Source of the DNA: Bifidobacterium angulatum DSM 20098 = JCM 7096
GTDB taxonomy: Bacteria; Actinomycetota; Actinomycetes; Actinomycetales; Bifidobacteriaceae
Direction: 5' to 3'
DNA length: 64,000 bases
NCBI RefSeq assembly: GCF_001025155.1
Contig: NZ_AP012322.1
Span: 496,001-560,000 of the forward strand
The notes below the pieces were generated by a model. That model ran no database searches and was not told the DNA's origin. It saw nothing but the letters and a program-made list of their open reading frames with translations. A program made the translations under genes and the position numbers. This document shows, in pieces, positions 35,170-44,523 of the stretch; position 1 is the stretch's first letter, and each line of letters begins with the position of its first letter.

Positions 35170-35380
35170 AAAACAACGATGAGAATAATTACATGTCCGT
35201 AAATCGCCTTGTTTACAGCCGATTGTGCGTTTCCCCTGTATTATGCCATCGGTGTGTCGCGGTGAGGTCGGTGTAAACGATTACATGCAGACGCTGCAGC
35301 AGATTGCGTGATGATGTCGAATTAGCAAATAGGTATGCAACAGCGGATGCCCATTGCAGAGAAGACAGAGATACCATACA

Positions 35381-35422
35381 GCCCGGGCGTATTCGGCAGG
35401 TCGGATGCCGAACATGCCCGGG
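35381..35422 (-). terminator. Hairpin after the lacI-family gene
   Basis: gcccgggc(gta)ttcggca (35381-35397) pairs with tgccgaa(cat)gcccgggc (35406-35422), 40 bp past the regulator stop. The remaining ~200 bp between this and the operator hold no gene. Confidence 0.65.
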
Positions 35423-35462
35423 CCGCATGCCGTTGCTCAACGACTGCGGCAAAGACGCAACG

Positions 35463-36506
35463 CTAGCGTGCCACGGATCCCTTCTCCAATAGGGTGCAGT
35501 GAATCTTCGCTGGAATCGGCGCATCGATGGGTGGCAGGGGAGCGGTGGTCTTCGGCCATTCGATATCGTTCATCGGGCGATTTTCGATCATCGAGATGAG
35601 TTTGGTCGCGGCCCAATACCCCATCTCGAAATGGGGGAGCTCCACGGTGGTCAGCTGCGGTTCCAACGTCTCCGCGAATACGCGGTGATTATCCACGCCC
35701 ACCACGGAAATATCCTTGCCGACGGTCAGGCCCCGCCGTGCCGCGCACTCGTAGACGTACCAGGCGCGCGCGTCATTGAAGCAGAAAAATCCGTCCGGGT
35801 GCTCGCTGTCGAACAAGCGGGAAACGGCACGCAGCGCAGGCCCATTGTTCACCACGTTAGCCACCAGTTTGTCGTCGAACGGCATGCCGGCCTCTGCTAT
35901 GGCCGCCCGGTATCCGGCCAAGCGTCCCTCCTGCGCAAGCAACGGCTCACTGCACCCCACATAGGCGATACGTTTGCAACCGGCTTTGATGAGATACGTG
36001 GTGGCGTCGTAAGCGATGGAGAATTCGTCCGGCTCGACGCTGGGGACCTTGCCGTTGACGTCGGTCGCATCGGTGAGCACCAGTGGGTAGTCAAGCAGTT
36101 TCGCGGGAACGTCGGTGATGCGGTTCGACATCTTCGCATAAAGGAAACCGTCCGTGCCGTATCGCTTCAGCGCATCGATCTCATTGTCCTCTTTCATGCC
36201 GTCATCGGTGCTTACGGTGATCAGCATGTATCCGAACCTGCTCGCCGCGGTCTGCGCGCCGAGAATCATGCCGCCCGCATACGGGGTGGTGGCCACCTCG
36301 TCGCTGATGAAGCCGAGAATGCGAGTGCTGTTGGTACGCAGGGAGCGTGCCATCGGATTGACCTTGTAACCAAGCTTGCGCGCCGTCTCCCTGACGCGTG
36401 AGGCGACTTCGGCCTTGACCCTTCCCTCATCGCGATGATTCATCACCAAAGACACCGTTGAAACGGATACCCCGGTCTGTTGTGCGATTTCTTTCATCGT
36501 GGTCAT
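35463..36506 (-). CDS. LacI-family transcriptional regulator of the sucrose locus
   Basis: A 347-residue repressor: N-terminal helix-turn-helix with TMKEIAQQTGVSVSTVSLVMNH (4-25) and the hinge helix KVNPMARSLRT (about 50-60), then the periplasmic-binding-protein-like domain (ILGFISDEVATTPYAG onward). Start taken at ATG 36506; the second ATG at 36497 is possible. It lies directly upstream of the symporter on the same strand, and the operators in between fit it. Effector presumably sucrose or a derivative (inference). Confidence 0.9.
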   Translation of the reverse strand: MTTMKEIAQQTGVSVSTVSLVMNHRDEGRVKAEVASRVRETARKLGYKVNPMARSLRTNSTRILGFISDEVATTPYAGGMILGAQTAASRFGYMLITVSTDDGMKEDNEIDALKRYGTDGFLYAKMSNRITDVPAKLLDYPLVLTDATDVNGKVPSVEPDEFSIAYDATTYLIKAGCKRIAYVGCSEPLLAQEGRLAGYRAAIAEAGMPFDDKLVANVVNNGPALRAVSRLFDSEHPDGFFCFNDARAWYVYECAARRGLTVGKDISVVGVDNHRVFAETLEPQLTTVELPHFEMGYWAATKLISMIENRPMNDIEWPKTTAPLPPIDAPIPAKIHCTLLEKGSVAR

Positions 36507-36588
36507 ATCCCACACCATACACCCGGGAATATGAGGAAGCGTGGCAATGACCGGCTTACGGCGTTGATGAGCGTCCTGGCATGGAAAA

Positions 36589-36657
36589 CGGCAGTGGGGT
36601 GCGGCTGAACAAGCCGCACCCCACTGCCGAAGGTGTACCGCAAGTACAGGTTGCGGT
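36589..36657 (-). terminator. Terminator of ilvD
   Basis: Perfect 18-bp arms 36589-36606 (cggcagtggggtgcggct) and 36612-36629, then TTTTCC on the minus strand. A second small hairpin (accgcaa 36637-36643, ttgcggt 36651-36657) lies between it and the ilvD stop. Confidence 0.9.
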
Positions 36658-36682
36658 GGTTGCCCCTGTGGGCTATGCGCTA

Positions 36683-38542
36683 TCAGGCGAGACCCGACAG
36701 CTTGTCGATCAGCTCCGGATCGCGGGTGGCGCCCTTGTCGGCGGAACGGGCGAAGGCGGCGTAGGCCTTCAGCGCCTGGGAGACCTTACGGTCGCGGTGC
36801 GCCACATAGCCGTCGCCGGCTTCGAGTTCGGCGCGGCGCTGGGCCAGCTCCTCGTCGGAAAGCTCGACGTTCACCGTACGGTTCGGAATGTCGATGTTGA
36901 TGATGTCGCCGTTCTTGATCAGCGCGATCGGCCCCTTGTTCGCGGCCTCAGGCGCGATATGGCCAATGGCCAGACCGGAGGAACCGCCGGAGTAACGGCC
37001 GTCGGTGAGCATGGCCACCTGCTTGCCGATGCCCTTGCCCTTGACGAAGGAGGTCGGGTACAGCATCTCCTGCATGCCCGGGCCGCCCTTCGGGCCCTCA
37101 TAGCGAATCACCAGAGCCATGCCAGGCTTGAGGGTGTCGTTCAAAATGACCTCGATGGCCTGTTCCTGGGATTCCACAACCAGTGCCGGACCGCGGAAGG
37201 TCCAGATCTCCTTGGGCACGCCAGCGGTCTTCACCACGCAGCCGTCAGGCGCGAGGTTGCCGCGCAACACGGCCAGGCCGCCTTCGGTGACGGCCGGGTG
37301 GTCGATGTCGTGGATGGCGCCGTTCACACGGTCGCGGTCGAGGGAATCGAACAGCGTGGTGTGCGTCCACGGGTCGGGGGAGACGATGTGGCCCGGGGCG
37401 GCAAGGTACATCTGCTTGGCCTGCTCGGTGCAGGTGTCGCGCATGATATCCCAATCGTTGAGCTTGTCTTCCAAAGACTTGTAATCGATGGAATGCACGT
37501 CGCGGTGCAGCTTGCCTGCACGGTCGAGCTCGCCGAGAATGCCGGTGATGCCGCCTGCGCGATGCACGTCGGAGATCTCCCATTCGCCGGAAGGCGAGGC
37601 CTTGCAGATGCACGGCACGGTGTGGGAGATGCGTTCGATGTCATCCAACGTGAAGTCCACGTCGGCGGACTGGGCCATGGCGAGAATATGCAGCACGGTG
37701 TTGGTGGAGCCGCCCATGGCCACATCCATGGTCATGGCGTTCTCGAAGGCTTCCTTGGTGGCGATGGAGCGCGGCAGCACGGAGGTGTCGTCGTCCTCGT
37801 AGTACTGCTTGGCGATCTTGACGACCTGTTCGGCGGCGCGCTTGAACAGGTCCTTGCGGTAGGAGTGGGAGGCCAGGATGGTGCCGTTGCCAGGCAGGGC
37901 CAGGCCGATGGCCTCGGTCAGGCAGTTCATCGAGTTGGCGGTGAACATGCCGGCGCAGGAGCCGCAGGTCGGGCAGACGGTCTTCTCGTAGGCGAGCAGA
38001 TCCTCTTCGTCCAGATTGTCGTCGGCGGAGGCGTACATCACGTCGATCAGATCGGTGTTCTTCTTCACGGTGCCGTCGGGCAGCACGGTGGTGCCGGCCT
38101 CCATCGGGCCGCCGGAGACGAACACGGTCGGGATGTTCAGGCGCAGCGCGGCCATCAGCATGCCCGGCACGACCTTGTCGCAGTTCGGGATGCAGATCAG
38201 GGCGTCGGCGCAGTGGGCATTCACCTGGTATTCCACGGTATCGGCGATGATGTCGCGGCTCGGCAGCGAGTACAGCATGCCGGTATGGCCCATGGCGATG
38301 CCGTCGTCCACGGCCATCGTGTTGAACTCGCGGGGGATGCCGCCAGCCTCCTTGATGGCTTCGGAGATAAGACGGCCGACCTTGTTCAGATGCACATGGC
38401 CCGGCAGGAACTCGTCAAAGGAGTTGGCGATGGCGATGATCGGCTTGCCGAAATCCTTGCCATCCACGCCGGCGGCGCGGTAGAGGGCGCGGGCGCCCGC
38501 GAATACACGTCCATTCATTAGTTTTGCAGATCGCATTTCCAT
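36683..38542 (-). CDS. ilvD: Dihydroxy-acid dehydratase
   Basis: A 619-residue IlvD, third enzyme of branched-chain amino acid synthesis, dehydrating 2,3-dihydroxy acids with an Fe-S cluster. Cluster cysteines are in [13 protein letters not shown] and [17 protein letters not shown]; also [17 protein letters not shown] and [18 protein letters not shown] at the C terminus. ATG 38542 is used; ATG 38536 two codons later is also possible. No attenuator-type leader peptide with Ile/Val/Leu codons is seen in the 100 bp upstream. Confidence 0.95.
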   Translation of the reverse strand: MEMRSAKLMNGRVFAGARALYRAAGVDGKDFGKPIIAIANSFDEFLPGHVHLNKVGRLISEAIKEAGGIPREFNTMAVDDGIAMGHTGMLYSLPSRDIIADTVEYQVNAHCADALICIPNCDKVVPGMLMAALRLNIPTVFVSGGPMEAGTTVLPDGTVKKNTDLIDVMYASADDNLDEEDLLAYEKTVCPTCGSCAGMFTANSMNCLTEAIGLALPGNGTILASHSYRKDLFKRAAEQVVKIAKQYYEDDDTSVLPRSIATKEAFENAMTMDVAMGGSTNTVLHILAMAQSADVDFTLDDIERISHTVPCICKASPSGEWEISDVHRAGGITGILGELDRAGKLHRDVHSIDYKSLEDKLNDWDIMRDTCTEQAKQMYLAAPGHIVSPDPWTHTTLFDSLDRDRVNGAIHDIDHPAVTEGGLAVLRGNLAPDGCVVKTAGVPKEIWTFRGPALVVESQEQAIEVILNDTLKPGMALVIRYEGPKGGPGMQEMLYPTSFVKGKGIGKQVAMLTDGRYSGGSSGLAIGHIAPEAANKGPIALIKNGDIINIDIPNRTVNVELSDEELAQRRAELEAGDGYVAHRDRKVSQALKAYAAFARSADKGATRDPELIDKLSGLA

Positions 38543-38652
38543 GTCTTTTATTCTTGCGTTGCAACGGGACACACGTTCTTGGGGGAATCACATAATGGAA
38601 CCGTTGGCGTAATCGTGGGTAAAATCCGCGCTGGTGCGTACACTTCTGCCTT

Positions 38653-38787
38653 ATGACTAATGATCAGCGGGATGAGCGTGAGATGCGCGAGCGCCGCCGT
38701 CGCGTGGTGACGCGGACGGTGTGCATCGTCATCGCCGCTGCCATGCTGATTTCTGTGGTGGTTCCCGCCATCTACGCGGGTCTTTGA
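38653..38787 (+). CDS. Small membrane protein, 44 residues
   Basis: Reads MTNDQRDEREMRERRRRVV..., a charged basic N terminus followed by one membrane segment (about 22-42, TVCIVIAAAMLISVVVPAIY). A tacact box ends 8 nt before ATG 38653 with no ribosome site, typical of a leaderless gene, and a hairpin with a T-rich tail starts at its stop codon. Having its own promoter and terminator makes it a credible gene between ilvD (divergent) and prfB. Function unknown. Confidence 0.65.
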   Translation: MTNDQRDEREMRERRRRVVTRTVCIVIAAAMLISVVVPAIYAGL

Positions 38788-38819
38788 CGCCCTTTCGCAT
38801 ACTGCTGCGGGGGCGTTTT
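38787..38819 (+). terminator. Terminator of the small membrane protein gene
   Basis: acgccc (38787-38792) and gggcgt (38811-38816), with inner pairing cgca/tgcg, followed by tttc. Between here and prfB lie two tgtaaaccc direct repeats near 38888 and 38910. Confidence 0.55.
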
Positions 38820-38966
38820 CCTGCGTCGAACGGCTGGTTCGCGGCCGCAAGGGAAGGGAAGACAACGGCGTGCCCGCAAAGAGTGTGTGTAAACCCTCTG
38901 GGTTGGGTGTAAACCCCAAGCATGTTCACAGACAATTTCTACAGAACAAACGTAAGGTGAATCATA

Positions 38967-40088
38967 ATGGCAGAATTTGATTTTTCCGAGGCGATTTCCC
39001 AGGCTCGTGCGAAGTACGGGTCTATCGCCGAGGCGTTGGATATGGATCGTTTGAAGGCGCAGATCGCCGAGCTGGAGCAGCAGGCGGCGGAGCCTGGTTT
39101 GTGGGATGATCCCGAGAATGCGCAGAAGGTGACCAGTCGCCTGTCCGCTGCGCAGTCGCAGCTGAAGCGTCTCAACTCCGCGTCGCAGCGCATCGATGAT
39201 GTGGAGACCTTGGTCGAGCTCGGCCAGGAGGAAGAGGACGCCGACACTCTTGCCGAGGCGCAGGAGGAAGTGAAGAAGATCCAGAGCGATCTGGACGATA
39301 TGGAGATCCAGACTCTGCTGGACGGCGAGTATGACGAGCGTTCCGCGGTCGTCACCATTCGTTCCGGCGCCGGTGGCGTGGATGCCGCCGATTTCGCCCA
39401 GATGCTGCTGCGCATGTATTTGCGGTATTGCGAACGCAATGGTTTCAAGGCCAAGGTGATGGATACGTCGTATGCCGAGGAGGCCGGCATCAAGTCCGCC
39501 ACGTTCCAGGTGGATGCGCCGTATGCGTATGGCCGTCTGTCCGTCGAGGGCGGCACGCATCGCCTGGTGCGCATCTCCCCGTTCGATAACCAGGGTCGCC
39601 GTCAGACGAGTTTTGCCGCGGTCGAGGTAGTGCCGCTGGTCGAGGCGACCGATCATATCGATATTCCGGACAGTGATATCCGCGTGGATACGTACTGCTC
39701 GTCCGGTCCTGGCGGTCAGGGTGTGAACACGACCTATTCGGCTGTGCGCATCACCCACCTTCCCACCGGTTTGGTCGTGACCATGCAGGATGAGCGTTCT
39801 CAGATTCAGAATCGTGCCGCCGCCATGGCCGTGCTGCAGTCTCGACTGTTGGTGCTGCGCCATGAGGAGGAGGCCAAGAAGAAGAAGGAGCTGGCAGGCG
39901 ACATCAAGGCCAGCTGGGGCGATCAGATGCGCTCGTATGTGCTCCACCCCTATCAGATGGTCAAGGATCTGCGTACCGGGTATGAGACTTCGCAGACCCA
40001 GGCCGTGTTCGACGGTGATCTGGACGGTTTCATCCAGGCCGGTATCCGCTGGCGCCATGAGCAGCGTCACGCCGAGGACGCGGAGTAG
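38967..40088 (+). CDS. prfB: Peptide chain release factor 2
   Basis: A 373-residue RF2 reading UAA/UGA stops. Codon-recognition tripeptide SPF at 204-206 ([12 protein letters not shown]) and the catalytic GGQ at 249-251 ([12 protein letters not shown]). The reading frame is continuous from an ordinary start with ribosome site aaggtga; there is no programmed +1 frameshift, as expected for actinobacteria. prfB directly before ftsE is the usual actinobacterial order. Confidence 0.95.
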   Translation: MAEFDFSEAISQARAKYGSIAEALDMDRLKAQIAELEQQAAEPGLWDDPENAQKVTSRLSAAQSQLKRLNSASQRIDDVETLVELGQEEEDADTLAEAQEEVKKIQSDLDDMEIQTLLDGEYDERSAVVTIRSGAGGVDAADFAQMLLRMYLRYCERNGFKAKVMDTSYAEEAGIKSATFQVDAPYAYGRLSVEGGTHRLVRISPFDNQGRRQTSFAAVEVVPLVEATDHIDIPDSDIRVDTYCSSGPGGQGVNTTYSAVRITHLPTGLVVTMQDERSQIQNRAAAMAVLQSRLLVLRHEEEAKKKKELAGDIKASWGDQMRSYVLHPYQMVKDLRTGYETSQTQAVFDGDLDGFIQAGIRWRHEQRHAEDAE

Positions 40089-40141
40089 ATTTTCCCGCTC
40101 CCGCATGATCGTGCGACGGGAACGGAAACGGAAGGAATGAC

Positions 40142-41302
40142 ATGGCACTGATTTCGTTGAATCATGTGAGCAAGATCTATCCCAAGGGCACCAGACCGGC
40201 GCTTGACGATGTCAACCTCGACATCGAGCGCGGGGATTTCGTGTTCCTTGTGGGTGCTTCGGGCTCCGGTAAGACCACATTGCTGAGTCTGCTGCTGCGT
40301 GAGGAGGAGGCCACGGAGGGCGAGATCCGTGTCGCCGGCAACGATCTGCGGCGCATCACCAATCGGCAGGTGCCGCAGTACCGTCGTTCCATTGGTTTCG
40401 TGTTCCAGGATTACAAGCTGCTGAACAACAAGACGGTATGGCAGAACGTCGCGTTCGCGCTGGAGGTTATCGGCATGCGCCGTTCGGCGGTCAAGTCGAT
40501 GGTGCCGAAGGTGCTGGAGACCGTAGGCCTGACTGGCAAGGAGAAAAGCTATCCGCATGAGCTGTCCGGTGGCGAGCAGCAGCGTGTGGCCATTGCCCGC
40601 GCCTATGTGAATCATCCGCAGATCCTGCTTGCGGACGAGCCTACCGGCAATCTCGATCCGACCACGTCGCTGGGCATCATGGAGGTGCTGGATGCCATTA
40701 ACCGCACCGGCACCACGGTGGTGATGGCCACGCATAACGAGGAGATCGTCAATTCGATGCGTAAGCGGGTGGTCGAGCTGCATAGCGGCAGGATCGTGCG
40801 TGATGAAGAGCACGGCTCCTATGATTCCGCGGTGTTCTTCCCCGATTCCGAGGTGACCAGCAAATCGCATCAGGCGTTGAGTTCGAATGGTGGCGGCATG
40901 CTGGACGATGAGCCGCATACCGTGATGGATGCGATGCAGGCCGGTGCCATTGCCGCGCATGCCATGGATGGCGGGGATGGCATCGCCAGGCTGGCGCAGT
41001 CCGTGCATTCGGGGCGTACCGGGCGTTACGGGGAGGCGTTCGCCTCTCCCGAAGACACCATGACCTGGGGCAAAGGGTTGCCGTTGGATGAGATGGCGCA
41101 GCGCGAGTCGCATGACGAGTCGCACGACGAGACCGGTAGCGCGACGGGCGATGAGGCGTTCATGCCACCTGTCCCGCCGACGCCGCCCGTTTCGCCGTCC
41201 TCATCTATCCCTCCTATCCCTCCGATCCCGCCGACTCCGCCTGCGCCGCCTGCGATAGCGGAGCGAGGCATTCGAACCGACAATGAGGAGGAGCAGCGAT
41301 GA
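40142..41302 (+). CDS. ftsE: Cell-division ABC ATPase FtsE with a proline-rich C-terminal extension
   Basis: A 386-residue protein; FtsE is normally about 230. Residues 1-225 are a complete ATPase: Walker [10 protein letters not shown], signature [14 protein letters not shown], Walker [15 protein letters not shown]-loop ATHNEE. Residues ~226-386 are an extension: a spacer of mixed character, then a run of PP(V/I)PPTPP-type repeats (about 340-372). FtsE with FtsX transmits ATP hydrolysis to an extracellular cell-wall hydrolase; the hydrolase gene follows ftsX. The stop overlaps the ftsX start. Confidence 0.93.
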   Translation: MALISLNHVSKIYPKGTRPALDDVNLDIERGDFVFLVGASGSGKTTLLSLLLREEEATEGEIRVAGNDLRRITNRQVPQYRRSIGFVFQDYKLLNNKTVWQNVAFALEVIGMRRSAVKSMVPKVLETVGLTGKEKSYPHELSGGEQQRVAIARAYVNHPQILLADEPTGNLDPTTSLGIMEVLDAINRTGTTVVMATHNEEIVNSMRKRVVELHSGRIVRDEEHGSYDSAVFFPDSEVTSKSHQALSSNGGGMLDDEPHTVMDAMQAGAIAAHAMDGGDGIARLAQSVHSGRTGRYGEAFASPEDTMTWGKGLPLDEMAQRESHDESHDETGSATGDEAFMPPVPPTPPVSPSSSIPPIPPIPPTPPAPPAIAERGIRTDNEEEQR

Positions 41303-42222
41303 GAATGCGATTCATCCTTTCGGAAACGTGGACGAGTCTGAAGCGAAACGTGCCGATGATCATCTCGGTGATGCTCGTCACGTTCATCTCCTTCGTATTC
41401 ATCGGGGCTTCGGCATTGCTGCAGGTCCAGGTCAACAAGGCGAAGGGCGACTGGTATTCCAAGGTGGAGGTCGTGGTTTACCTGTGCCCGGACGGCAGCA
41501 GCCAGGCGGCCACATGCGCGGCCGGCAAGGCGCCCACGCAGCAGGAGATCGTCGAACTTGAGGATTTCATCCACCAGGAGCTGCGCGACAACGTCTCCAA
41601 GATCACCTATGTCAGCCGTGACGATTTCTACAAGGACACCTTCCTGAAGAAATACCCCGACGGCAAATATCAGGGGCGCACGCTGACCGCAGCGGATATG
41701 CAGGATTCCCTGCAGCTCAAGCTGAAGGATCCGACCAAATACAAGATGGTTTCCGAGGTCCTGTCCGGAAAGGCCGGCGTGGAAAGCGTGGTCGATCAAA
41801 AGCAGATCTTCGACCCGGTGTTCGCGGTGCTCAACCGCGCCACAGTGGTTACGGTCACGCTTGCGGCCGTCATGGTGGTCGTGGCGATTCTGCTGACCGG
41901 AACCACGATCCGCATGTCCGCCGCATCGCGCAAGAACGAGACGGAGATCATGCGGCTGGTCGGCGCTTCGAACTGGACGATCCAGCTGCCGTTCATTCTT
42001 GAGGGATTGTTCGCGTCGCTGATCGGCTCGTTGCTGGCATGCGGCACATTGGCCGCCATCGTGCAGGTGTTCATCACCGACGGCATCGCGCAGTCGGTGA
42101 GCTGGATCCCATTCGTCACGCAGGCAACGGTATGGATCGTCTCGCCGGCGCTGGTCGCCGGGGCGTTGCTGCTGTCCATCATTGCGTCCGTGATTTCCCT
42201 GCATCGCTATCTCAAGGCCTGA
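41299..42222 (+). CDS. ftsX: Cell-division permease-like protein FtsX
   Basis: A 307-residue FtsX with four membrane segments: one near residue 25-45, three in the last ~130 residues. The extracellular loop (about 48-170) includes two cysteines ([16 protein letters not shown]) that could form a disulfide. Cytoplasmic signature [19 protein letters not shown]. Overlaps ftsE by 4 nt (ATGA). Confidence 0.93.
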   Translation: MRMRFILSETWTSLKRNVPMIISVMLVTFISFVFIGASALLQVQVNKAKGDWYSKVEVVVYLCPDGSSQAATCAAGKAPTQQEIVELEDFIHQELRDNVSKITYVSRDDFYKDTFLKKYPDGKYQGRTLTAADMQDSLQLKLKDPTKYKMVSEVLSGKAGVESVVDQKQIFDPVFAVLNRATVVTVTLAAVMVVVAILLTGTTIRMSAASRKNETEIMRLVGASNWTIQLPFILEGLFASLIGSLLACGTLAAIVQVFITDGIAQSVSWIPFVTQATVWIVSPALVAGALLLSIIASVISLHRYLKA

Positions 42223-42280
42223 TTGACGGTTCAGGAACTGCCGCTACAATGTGCCGAAGGAAGTAGGAGGTCCCACAGTA

Positions 42281-43708
42281 GTGAATAAGCGAACAAAGTC
42301 CGCGAAGACCGTTATCGGCATGGCCATCTCATGCGCGATGGTCATGGCTGCCGGATTGGCGGTCACCACCACGAATGTGCCGACCGCGAAGGCGGCGTCC
42401 TATGCGGAATTGCAGCAGAAACAGGCGAACCACGCGAATCTTAAGGCGCAGCTCGCCGGAGTGGATTCCGACCTGGCAAGCACCATCGAGGAGCTGAACG
42501 ATCTGGCCAACAACCAGATTCCCGCCGCCCAGCAGGCAGCGCAGGAGTCATTGCAGGCGTCATACCAGGCGCAGAGCCTGGCCGATGCGACGAACCAGCG
42601 TCTTGAAGCCGCCAAGCAGGACAAGGCGACGCTTGAGCAGAAAATCAAGGACACCGGCATCGAATACGATGACGCCAAGGAGTCAGTCGCCGAAATCGCA
42701 CGTAACAGTTTCCATGGTTCCGACGCGTCCAACATGATGGATGTGGTGACCGACGCGAAAAGCGCCGACGAATTCGTAGCGCAGATGCAATCCGATTCCG
42801 CGGCGGCGCGTTCGGCATCCAATACCGCGGATGCCGCGGCCACGACGCTGAACACGTCGATGAACCGTCAGCAGCGTCTCGACGCCATCGAGCAGCAGAT
42901 CGCCAAGCTCAAGGAGCAGGCCGATTCCCAGGCCGCGGCCGCGCAGAAGGCCTCGCAGGATGCTGCCGCCAAGCAGAGCAATCTTGAGGCATTGCAGGTC
43001 AAAGACAGTTCTGTCCGCCAGCAGCTTGAATCCCAAAAGAGCAGTCTGACCACGCAAAGCGCCAAGGAAGCGGCGGAAATCGTCTCCCTGCAGGCCGAAC
43101 TGGCCGCCATGGCCGCCAAGGCCGCAGCCGAAGAGGCCGCGCGTCGCGCCAGCAGCTACACGCCATCGAGCGTGGGCCAGCAGACCGGCACGAGCTCCAG
43201 CGGTTCGGGTAGTTCCGGCAGCTCCAGCGGCAATGCCGGCAGCTCCGGCAATTCCGGCGGCTGGTCGGCCAGTGGCATGAACTATGCGGTGCCGGGCAGC
43301 TGCCCCGAAGGATCGAGCTACTGCTATGGACACAACACCGGCAACACGGTGGGGGGCGCCGCGTATCCGGCACGTCAGTGCACATTGTGGGCATACCTGC
43401 GTCGCTCCCAATTGAGCCTCCCCGTCGGCTCCTATATGGGCAATGGCGCGCAGTGGGCGGCTACGGCGCGAGGGCTTGGCTATTACGTCAACAACACGCC
43501 TCATGTCGGCGCGGCGATGGTGTTCTCCCAGGGCCAAAGCGTGGGCGGCCATTGGACCGCCGACTGGCAGTATGGTCATGTGGCGGTTGTGGAGCGAGTG
43601 AACGCCGATGGATCCGTGCTGATTTCTGAAGGCGGCACCGGCTTCTCGACCTTCCCGGCATGGGAGACCATTGCCAATGCCGGCAACTATCAGTATGTGC
43701 ACTACTGA
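42281..43708 (+). CDS. Secreted coiled-coil CHAP peptidoglycan hydrolase (PcsB/RipC-like FtsEX partner)
   Basis: A 475-residue secreted protein from GTG 42281 (aggagg 10 nt upstream). Signal peptide to about residue 36 (TNVPTAKAAS). A long Ala/Gln-rich coiled coil covers ~37-290, then a Ser/Gly linker and a CHAP amidase/endopeptidase domain with Cys367 (ARQCTLWAYLR) and His433 (YGHVAVVE). The same layout is found in pneumococcal PcsB, which FtsEX activates. Lying 58 bp after ftsX, it is very likely the hydrolase controlled by FtsEX here. Confidence 0.92.
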   Translation: MNKRTKSAKTVIGMAISCAMVMAAGLAVTTTNVPTAKAASYAELQQKQANHANLKAQLAGVDSDLASTIEELNDLANNQIPAAQQAAQESLQASYQAQSLADATNQRLEAAKQDKATLEQKIKDTGIEYDDAKESVAEIARNSFHGSDASNMMDVVTDAKSADEFVAQMQSDSAAARSASNTADAAATTLNTSMNRQQRLDAIEQQIAKLKEQADSQAAAAQKASQDAAAKQSNLEALQVKDSSVRQQLESQKSSLTTQSAKEAAEIVSLQAELAAMAAKAAAEEAARRASSYTPSSVGQQTGTSSSGSGSSGSSSGNAGSSGNSGGWSASGMNYAVPGSCPEGSSYCYGHNTGNTVGGAAYPARQCTLWAYLRRSQLSLPVGSYMGNGAQWAATARGLGYYVNNTPHVGAAMVFSQGQSVGGHWTADWQYGHVAVVERVNADGSVLISEGGTGFSTFPAWETIANAGNYQYVHY

Positions 43709-43760
43709 TCGGTCGGATCGGGAGCCCGCGCTGTAGCGGAATCGGACTCATACGCCCGCG

Positions 43761-43795
43761 GCGCCGCCTGGCATGCTTCAGGCGGCGCTGCTGTT
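43761..43795 (+). terminator. Terminator after the CHAP hydrolase gene
   Basis: gcgccgcctg (43761-43770) and caggcggcgc (43779-43788), loop gcatgctt, tail tgctgtta. Confidence 0.75.
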
Positions 43796-43837
43796 ATTGT
43801 GGAATGTTGCGAAAACGTATCAGGAAAGGAGGAGGCC

Positions 43838-44317
43838 ATGGCCAAGGAACAGGGCACCAAGCTGATTGCGCAGAATAAGAAGGCGCGTCATGATTACGCC
43901 ATCGAAGACAAATACGAGGCGGGTCTGGTCCTGACGGGCACCGAGGTCAAATCCCTACGCGAAGGGCGCGCGTCCCTCGCCGAGGCGTTCGTCTCCATCG
44001 ACAGGCGCGGCGAGATGTGGCTCGAGAACGCGAATATCCCCGAATATCTCAACGGCACGTGGAATAACCACGCTCCCAAGCGCAAGCGCAAGCTGCTGCT
44101 GCACGAGCGTGAAATCATCAAACTGTCGAGGCAGAGCGAGGCCAAAGGTTATACGATCATTCCGTTGAGCCTGTATTTCAAGGACGGACGCGTCAAGGCG
44201 GAGATCGCGCTGGCCCGCGGCAAGCGCGAATTCGACAAGCGGCAGGCGCTGCGTGAAGAGCAGGACAAGCGTGAAGCGCTGCGGGCCATGCGCTATGCCA
44301 ATAAGCGCATGCGCTGA
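43838..44317 (+). CDS. smpB: SsrA-binding protein SmpB
   Basis: A 159-residue SmpB, required for tmRNA trans-translation. Begins [41 protein letters not shown]-terminal basic tail [23 protein letters not shown] that mimics mRNA in the ribosome. Strong ribosome site aaaggagg. I see no ssrA (tmRNA) gene in the neighbourhood. The 206-bp gap to glmS contains small hairpins (agtgt/acact near 44374; gccgcg/cgcggc 44400-44423) but no gene. Confidence 0.95.
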   Translation: MAKEQGTKLIAQNKKARHDYAIEDKYEAGLVLTGTEVKSLREGRASLAEAFVSIDRRGEMWLENANIPEYLNGTWNNHAPKRKRKLLLHEREIIKLSRQSEAKGYTIIPLSLYFKDGRVKAEIALARGKREFDKRQALREEQDKREALRAMRYANKRMR

Positions 44318-44523
44318 ACCGATTATGTAGATATGCGGTAAATGCATGACGATGCATAGGGCGCTTGCGGCGAGTGTCTGACACACTTGTTGAGGAATTG
44401 CCGCGTTGCGGCTTGGCCGCGGCTTTGGGTAACGTTTGTGGCAACACGGCGGGCGCTCGTGCCACGAAAGCGATATTCGCGTGCCGCCCCATATGGTGCG
44501 CGATTGGTTAGGGCTGGTGAAAT

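Noticed and set aside
36581..38521. A 646-codon open frame opposite ilvD
   Set aside because: Antisense shadow; composition dominated by Gly, His and Val, as expected for the complement of ilvD codons.
38543..38652. Branched-chain amino acid attenuator before ilvD
   Set aside because: The only upstream ATG on the minus strand is followed at once by a stop; no Ile/Val/Leu codon run exists.
38967..39100. Programmed +1 frameshift in prfB
   Set aside because: The frame is continuous from ATG 38967 through GGQ; no internal in-frame TGA is present.
44318..44523. glmS ribozyme or tmRNA gene between smpB and glmS
   Set aside because: No ribozyme core and no tRNA-like acceptor or tag-peptide region can be found; only small hairpins are present.
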